Shown here: piece after piece, positions 60,335 to 64,000 of the stretch
Layout of the letters: the number at the start of each line of letters is the position of its first letter
Position numbering within the stretch: position 1 is the stretch's first letter
Assembly (NCBI GenBank): GCA_014801585.1
Contig: JAAVDX010000010.1
Coordinates: forward strand, 100,506-164,505
DNA length: 64,000 bases
Origin: Bacteroides sp.
GTDB lineage: Bacteria; Bacteroidota; Bacteroidia; Bacteroidales; Muribaculaceae
Direction: 5' to 3'
Notes under the pieces: generated by a model
What the model saw: the letters and a program-made list of their open reading frames with translations, nothing else
Database searches by the model: none
Told to the model about the DNA's origin: nothing
Translations under genes and position numbers: made by a program

Positions 60335-62965
60335 ATGTCAATCTCCCCTAAAATCCGTATCATACTGTCGCTGCTCATGCTCCTTCCCTTTGCCGCATCG
60401 GCTCAGGAGGCGCCAACCGACACAATCTATAATCCGGAAATCATCTACTCTCCGATTCCCCACACTTATGAAATCGCCGGCATAAGCGTCAGCGGAGTGA
60501 ATCACGTCGACGATTATGTAATCATCGGCTATTCCGGCCTGAGCGTCGGCGAGAAGATCGACATACCGGGCGATGCCATCTCCAATGCCGTGAAGCGCTT
60601 CTGGCGTCAGGGACTCTACTCCAAGGTGCAGATCTCAGTGACTAAACGAGTCGGCAACAAAGTATGGCTCGATATAGCGTTGCGTCAGCAGCCCCGTATG
60701 TCGGAGATCAAATTTACGGGCGTAAAAGGGGGTGAGAAGAAAGACCTTACGGAACGCCTCGGTATGGTAGAGGGTCAGCAGATCACTCCCAATATCATTG
60801 CCCGCGTGAAGCAGATAGTAGAGAAATATTACGGAGCCAAAGGCTTTAAGAATGCCGATGTGCGGGTAATCCAGCAGCCGGACCTGTCGAAAGAGAATCA
60901 GGAGATAATCACAGTAGCTGTAGACCGTCACAACAAGGTGAAGGTCCATAAGATCTATGTCGACGGCAATGAGGTACTTTCCGACAATAAGGTGAAGCGT
61001 GCGATGAAGAAGACCAATGAGAACGGCAACCTTCTCAATATCTTCAAGCAAAAGAAATTCGTAGACTCCGATTATGCCGACGACAAGAAGCGCATTATCG
61101 AAAAATATAACGAACTCGGTTATCGCGACGCCCGACTGGTGAGCGACTCCGTAGTGAAATATGATGACGAGAAAGTCGACGTGTATCTGACAGTAGATGA
61201 GGGTAAGAAATATTACATAAGCGATATTTCCTGGGTGGGCAATACAGTCTATCCCACAGAGACCTTGAATCAGCTTTTGGGCATCTATCCGGGCGACGTC
61301 TACAATCAGAAACTCCTTGAGAAACGCACCCGCGATGATGAGGATGCGGTCTCCAACCTGTACCTTGACAACGGCTACCTCTTCTTCCAGCTCATTCCGA
61401 TTGAAGAGAATGTGAAGGGGGACAGCGTAGCCCTGCAGATGAGAGTTCATGAAGGTCAGCAGGCACGTATCAACCGTATCGTCATCAATGGTAATGACCA
61501 ATTGTATGAGAAGGTGATACGTCGCGAACTGCGTATGCGTCCTGGCGATCTTTTCTCCAAGTCAGACCTTATGCGTTCAGCGCGAGAGATTGCGGCCTCC
61601 GGCCACTTCAACCCGGAGACAATGGGCATCAATCCCGAACCGAATGAGAATGACGGCACAGTAGACATCATCTTCGATCTTGAATCGAAGGCCAACGACA
61701 AGGTGCAGCTGTCATTCGGTTGGGGCCAGACAGGCGTGACGGGTCAGGTAGCGCTCTCCTTCTCCAACTTCTCGATAAAGAACCTCTTCAATCCGGCGAG
61801 CTATAAAGGAATAATTCCGCGAGGCGACGGGCAGACCTTCTCGATCTCGGCCCAGACGAATGCGAAATACTTCCAGAGCTACAGTCTCTCCTTCTTCGAT
61901 CCCTGGCTTGGCGGAAAGCGCCCCAACTCACTCTCCTTCTCTGTAGACTACAGTAGGTCGACGGGTATCAACTCCGCCTACTATAACGACGCGTGGAGCA
62001 ACGGCTATCTCAATTCACTCTACTATCAGGGTTCATACGGCACAAACTACGGCACGTATGCCTATCAGAATGCCTACGACCCGAATAAGGTGCTTCAGAT
62101 GGCAGGCGTAAGTCTCGGTTTCGGTACGCGTCTGACCTGGCCTGACGATTACTTCACATTCCAGGCAACCTTGGGCTACCGCTGGTATTACCTCAAGAAC
62201 TGGGACTACCTTTACTATATGACCAACGGCGTGTCGAACTCGCTCACTTTGGGTCTCAGCCTCTCGCGCACAAGCATCGACAATCCGCTCTATACACGTC
62301 GCGGATCGCAATTCTCACTGGATGTCACTCTGACACCTCCCGTATCGCTCTTCCAGCATAAGAACTGGGAGCAGCTTTCATACGAAGCCAATACGCTCAA
62401 TTCCCAGCCGGCAAAGGCACAGCTGTATAAATGGATCGAATACTGGAGAGTCAAATTCAAGAGTAAGACATACACTCCGCTCACCGATCCCGACGGGCAG
62501 TGGACACTCGTGTTGATGACCCGCGCGGACTTTGCGCTGCTCGGCTCGTACAACAAATATGTACGCACACCCTTTGAGACCTTCTACTTCGGTGGCGACG
62601 GTATGTCGGGCTCATACACCTACGCTACGGAGACCGTCTCGATGCGTGGCTACGACAACGGTCAGTTCACTCCGTGGGGCAGTGAGGGCTACGCCTATGG
62701 CAAGTTTACTATGGAGCTTCACTTCCCCTTCATGCTTCAGCCCTCGACCACCATCTACGCATTGGCCTTCGCTGAAGCGGGTAACTGCTGGACTACAACC
62801 GAACAGTTTGCCCCCTTCAACCTAAAGCGCTCTGCCGGAGTGGGCGTTCGCGTCTATCTCCAGATGCTCGGTCTGTTGGGTATCGACTGGGGTTATGGTT
62901 TCGACAAGGTGTGGGGACGTCGCGGCGGTAGCCAACTGCACTTTATTCTTGGACAGGAATTCTAA
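60335..62965 (+). CDS. bamA: Outer membrane protein assembly factor BamA
   Basis: 876 residues. Signal peptide ends ASAQ. Five POTRA-type repeats follow (IAGISVSGVNHVDDYVII, EIKFTGVKGGEKKDLTERL, KVHKIYVDGNEVLSDNKVK, ISDISWVGNTVYPTETLNQL, INRIVINGNDQLYEKVIRRE), then a 16-stranded barrel from about residue 455 ending LHFILGQEF with terminal Phe. Central essential component for outer-membrane protein insertion. Its stop codon is also the first bases of a hairpin. Confidence 0.95.
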   Translation: MSISPKIRIILSLLMLLPFAASAQEAPTDTIYNPEIIYSPIPHTYEIAGISVSGVNHVDDYVIIGYSGLSVGEKIDIPGDAISNAVKRFWRQGLYSKVQISVTKRVGNKVWLDIALRQQPRMSEIKFTGVKGGEKKDLTERLGMVEGQQITPNIIARVKQIVEKYYGAKGFKNADVRVIQQPDLSKENQEIITVAVDRHNKVKVHKIYVDGNEVLSDNKVKRAMKKTNENGNLLNIFKQKKFVDSDYADDKKRIIEKYNELGYRDARLVSDSVVKYDDEKVDVYLTVDEGKKYYISDISWVGNTVYPTETLNQLLGIYPGDVYNQKLLEKRTRDDEDAVSNLYLDNGYLFFQLIPIEENVKGDSVALQMRVHEGQQARINRIVINGNDQLYEKVIRRELRMRPGDLFSKSDLMRSAREIAASGHFNPETMGINPEPNENDGTVDIIFDLESKANDKVQLSFGWGQTGVTGQVALSFSNFSIKNLFNPASYKGIIPRGDGQTFSISAQTNAKYFQSYSLSFFDPWLGGKRPNSLSFSVDYSRSTGINSAYYNDAWSNGYLNSLYYQGSYGTNYGTYAYQNAYDPNKVLQMAGVSLGFGTRLTWPDDYFTFQATLGYRWYYLKNWDYLYYMTNGVSNSLTLGLSLSRTSIDNPLYTRRGSQFSLDVTLTPPVSLFQHKNWEQLSYEANTLNSQPAKAQLYKWIEYWRVKFKSKTYTPLTDPDGQWTLVLMTRADFALLGSYNKYVRTPFETFYFGGDGMSGSYTYATETVSMRGYDNGQFTPWGSEGYAYGKFTMELHFPFMLQPSTTIYALAFAEAGNCWTTTEQFAPFNLKRSAGVGVRVYLQMLGLLGIDWGYGFDKVWGRRGGSQLHFILGQEF

Positions 62966-63002
62966 ATTAATTTTAGCAAGCCTGCGCTTGCTAAAATTAA
63001 TT
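62965..63002 (+). terminator. Hairpin starting at the bamA stop codon
   Basis: AATTAATTTTAGCAAG (62965-62980) and CTTGCTAAAATTAATT (62987-63002) are exact inverted copies with a CCTGCG loop. No strong U-tract follows. It may end the bamA transcript or modulate read-through to ompH. Confidence 0.75.
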
Positions 63003-63050
63003 AAGTAATAAGTTATAAGTAATAAGTAATAAGTAATAAGTAATAAGTTT
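63003..63050. repeat. Heptanucleotide tandem repeat AAGTAAT
   Basis: Six head-to-tail units from 63003 (one is AAGTTAT), ending AAGTTT. Directly adjacent to the bamA hairpin, about 300 bp before ompH. Confidence 0.9.
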
Positions 63051-63353
63051 GCGGGAATAGGTCTTGGTACGGGGTGCTGGTACGGATGCGGGAGTTTCGG
63101 GCAAGTTGCTTTTGCTTGTTAGAACATTAGAGGAATCTTAATAGTTATTAATCTTAGGAGGATTTTTTAAACTTATTGGTGGTTTCGGACTCAAAATATC
63201 GGACTATTGGGGATTCGGGATTATGATGATTCCCGGGGTCGCTTAGTTCTGAGAGAGAGTTTGCCGGGTAAGGCAATTGGAATCCTTATTGGTAAGGCTT
63301 TTGGAATCCATCCTTATTGCTTAGATTTTTAACAACTAAAAGATAGAATTATT
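63051..63353 (+). other. Non-coding stretch before the OmpH gene
   Basis: No gene, clear promoter or strong hairpin was found; a direct repeat GGTAAGGCwwTTGGAATCC-like occurs at 63268-63310. The sequence is A/T- and G-rich without visible coding character. Confidence 0.55.
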
Positions 63354-63869
63354 ATGAAGAAAATATTTATTGCGGCTATAATAGCTATTGCGGCTTCCTT
63401 TGGGGCAAATGCTCAGAAGTTTGCTTTGGTCGATATGGATTACGTGCTCCGTAATGTTCCGGCTTACGAGATGGCTAACGAACAGTTGAATCAAGTGTCG
63501 CAGCGCTGGGAGAAGGAGGTGACGGAACTCTCCAAGGAGGCCGAGACGATGTATAAGAACTATCAGGCCGATATGGTGTTTCTGACTGACGACCAGAAGA
63601 AGAAGCGCGAGGAATCGATCGTGGCTAAAGAGAAGGAAGTGACTGATACCCGCTACAAATATTTCGGTCCGGAAGGTGAGCTTTACAAGAAGCGCCAGTC
63701 GCTTATGAAGCCAATTCAGGAGGATGTCTATAACGCTGTAAAGGCTGTAGCGGAGGAGAAGGGTTATCAGGTGATCTTCGACCGTGCGTCGTCGCAGAGC
63801 ATCGTATTTGCTTCGCCGCGAATCGACGTCAGCAATGAGGTGCTTGCCAAGTTAGGCTATTCTAAATAA
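63354..63869 (+). CDS. OmpH/Skp family periplasmic chaperone
   Basis: 171 residues. Signal peptide ends ANAQ (about 21). The mature part is the Skp fold: a short strand (KFALVDMDYVLRNVPAYEMA), a long coiled-coil hairpin (about 45-125, rich in Lys and Glu) and a C-terminal strand with YQVIFDRASSQSIVFASP. It escorts unfolded outer-membrane proteins to BamA, encoded just upstream. In related genomes a second ompH copy often follows; here the window ends first. Confidence 0.92.
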   Translation: MKKIFIAAIIAIAASFGANAQKFALVDMDYVLRNVPAYEMANEQLNQVSQRWEKEVTELSKEAETMYKNYQADMVFLTDDQKKKREESIVAKEKEVTDTRYKYFGPEGELYKKRQSLMKPIQEDVYNAVKAVAEEKGYQVIFDRASSQSIVFASPRIDVSNEVLAKLGYSK

Positions 63870-64000
63870 CCTGAGCCGGAGGGAGAGATATTTTTTCCCG
63901 AGCCGTGGCCGTTGGCCACTTCACTGAACTAAATGCTTCTCCAAGCTCGGCTAACAATCCCTCTACTCTCTTCTAATCTCTCTCTTCTATATAACTGCTT
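63870..64000. other. Right edge, no gene seen
   Basis: 131 bp with a small GTGGCC/GGCCAC hairpin (63905-63919) and a pyrimidine-rich end. The next gene, if any, begins beyond the window. Confidence 0.6.

Overview
The window is a contiguous piece of a Bacteroidales chromosome, most likely from the Muribaculaceae (an inference from gene content and the roughly balanced base composition). The evidence is the fimbrillin/DUF3575/FimB-Mfa2 families, GldE, the alternative GlmU-like protein, a 64-residue bS21, proteins ending in type IX secretion (T9SS) sorting domains, and repeated use of the Bacteroidota promoter TTTG-N19-21-TAnnTTTG. No tRNA, rRNA, CRISPR array, complete insertion sequence or prophage was seen.

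Layout. 1-3.7 kb: a small minus-strand pilus-type locus (DUF3575, DUF5119 lipoprotein, fimbrillin) downstream of a GlmU-like gene. 5.1-5.8 kb: a YafQ-type toxin-antitoxin pair lying between two ~52-bp direct repeats, one of which carries the glmU-like promoter. 5.9-14.5 kb: aminopeptidase P, gamma carbonic anhydrase, rpsU (with a structured leader), xerC, hpf, a two-gene sugar-amine module (fdtA/fdtB-like), mltG and a DUF4421 protein. 14.6-18.3 kb: pnp and a DUF4369 lipoprotein.

18.4-32.5 kb: the main accessory block, a complete type V pilus operon bounded by terminators. Its order is DUF3575, DUF3868/OmpA/TPR protein, FimB/Mfa2 anchor, Mfa1-type major pilin, three further fimbrillin-like lipoproteins and a 1585-residue modular protein that is a good candidate for a tip or stalk adhesin. 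A run of eight G residues sits at the -33 position of the likely promoter. 32.6-34.7 kb: a secreted class A acid phosphatase and a phosphate-porin-like barrel.

34.7-43.4 kb: an AT-richer stretch starts with a MITE-like inverted-repeat element, followed by a gingipain-like C25 protease with a T9SS sorting domain, a BspA-like leucine-rich-repeat protein and a truncated DUF1016 gene. Then come the housekeeping genes TIGR02757, gldE and a phosphopantetheinyl transferase, and then a surface protein with two copies of a cysteine-containing domain whose promoter spacer contains 14 consecutive T residues. 43.6-53.7 kb: Bax-inhibitor-1 protein, argS, an AddA-like helicase-nuclease, SUI1/YciH, HU, two adjacent rhomboid proteases and an EEP-family phosphatase. 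53.9-63.9 kb: M3 peptidase, ribD, a DUF6242 lipoprotein, DUF6089 barrel, uppS, bamA and an OmpH/Skp chaperone, a typical Bacteroidales envelope cluster.

The most interesting thread is surface biology. All five fimbrillin-type proteins carry a Thr-Arg-(Ala/Gly) motif 47-74 residues from the start, the position where Arg-gingipain matures type V pilins in Porphyromonas, and a gingipain-family protease is encoded less than 3 kb from the pilus operon. Two surface loci have homopolymeric tracts inside their promoters, which suggests phase-variable expression.
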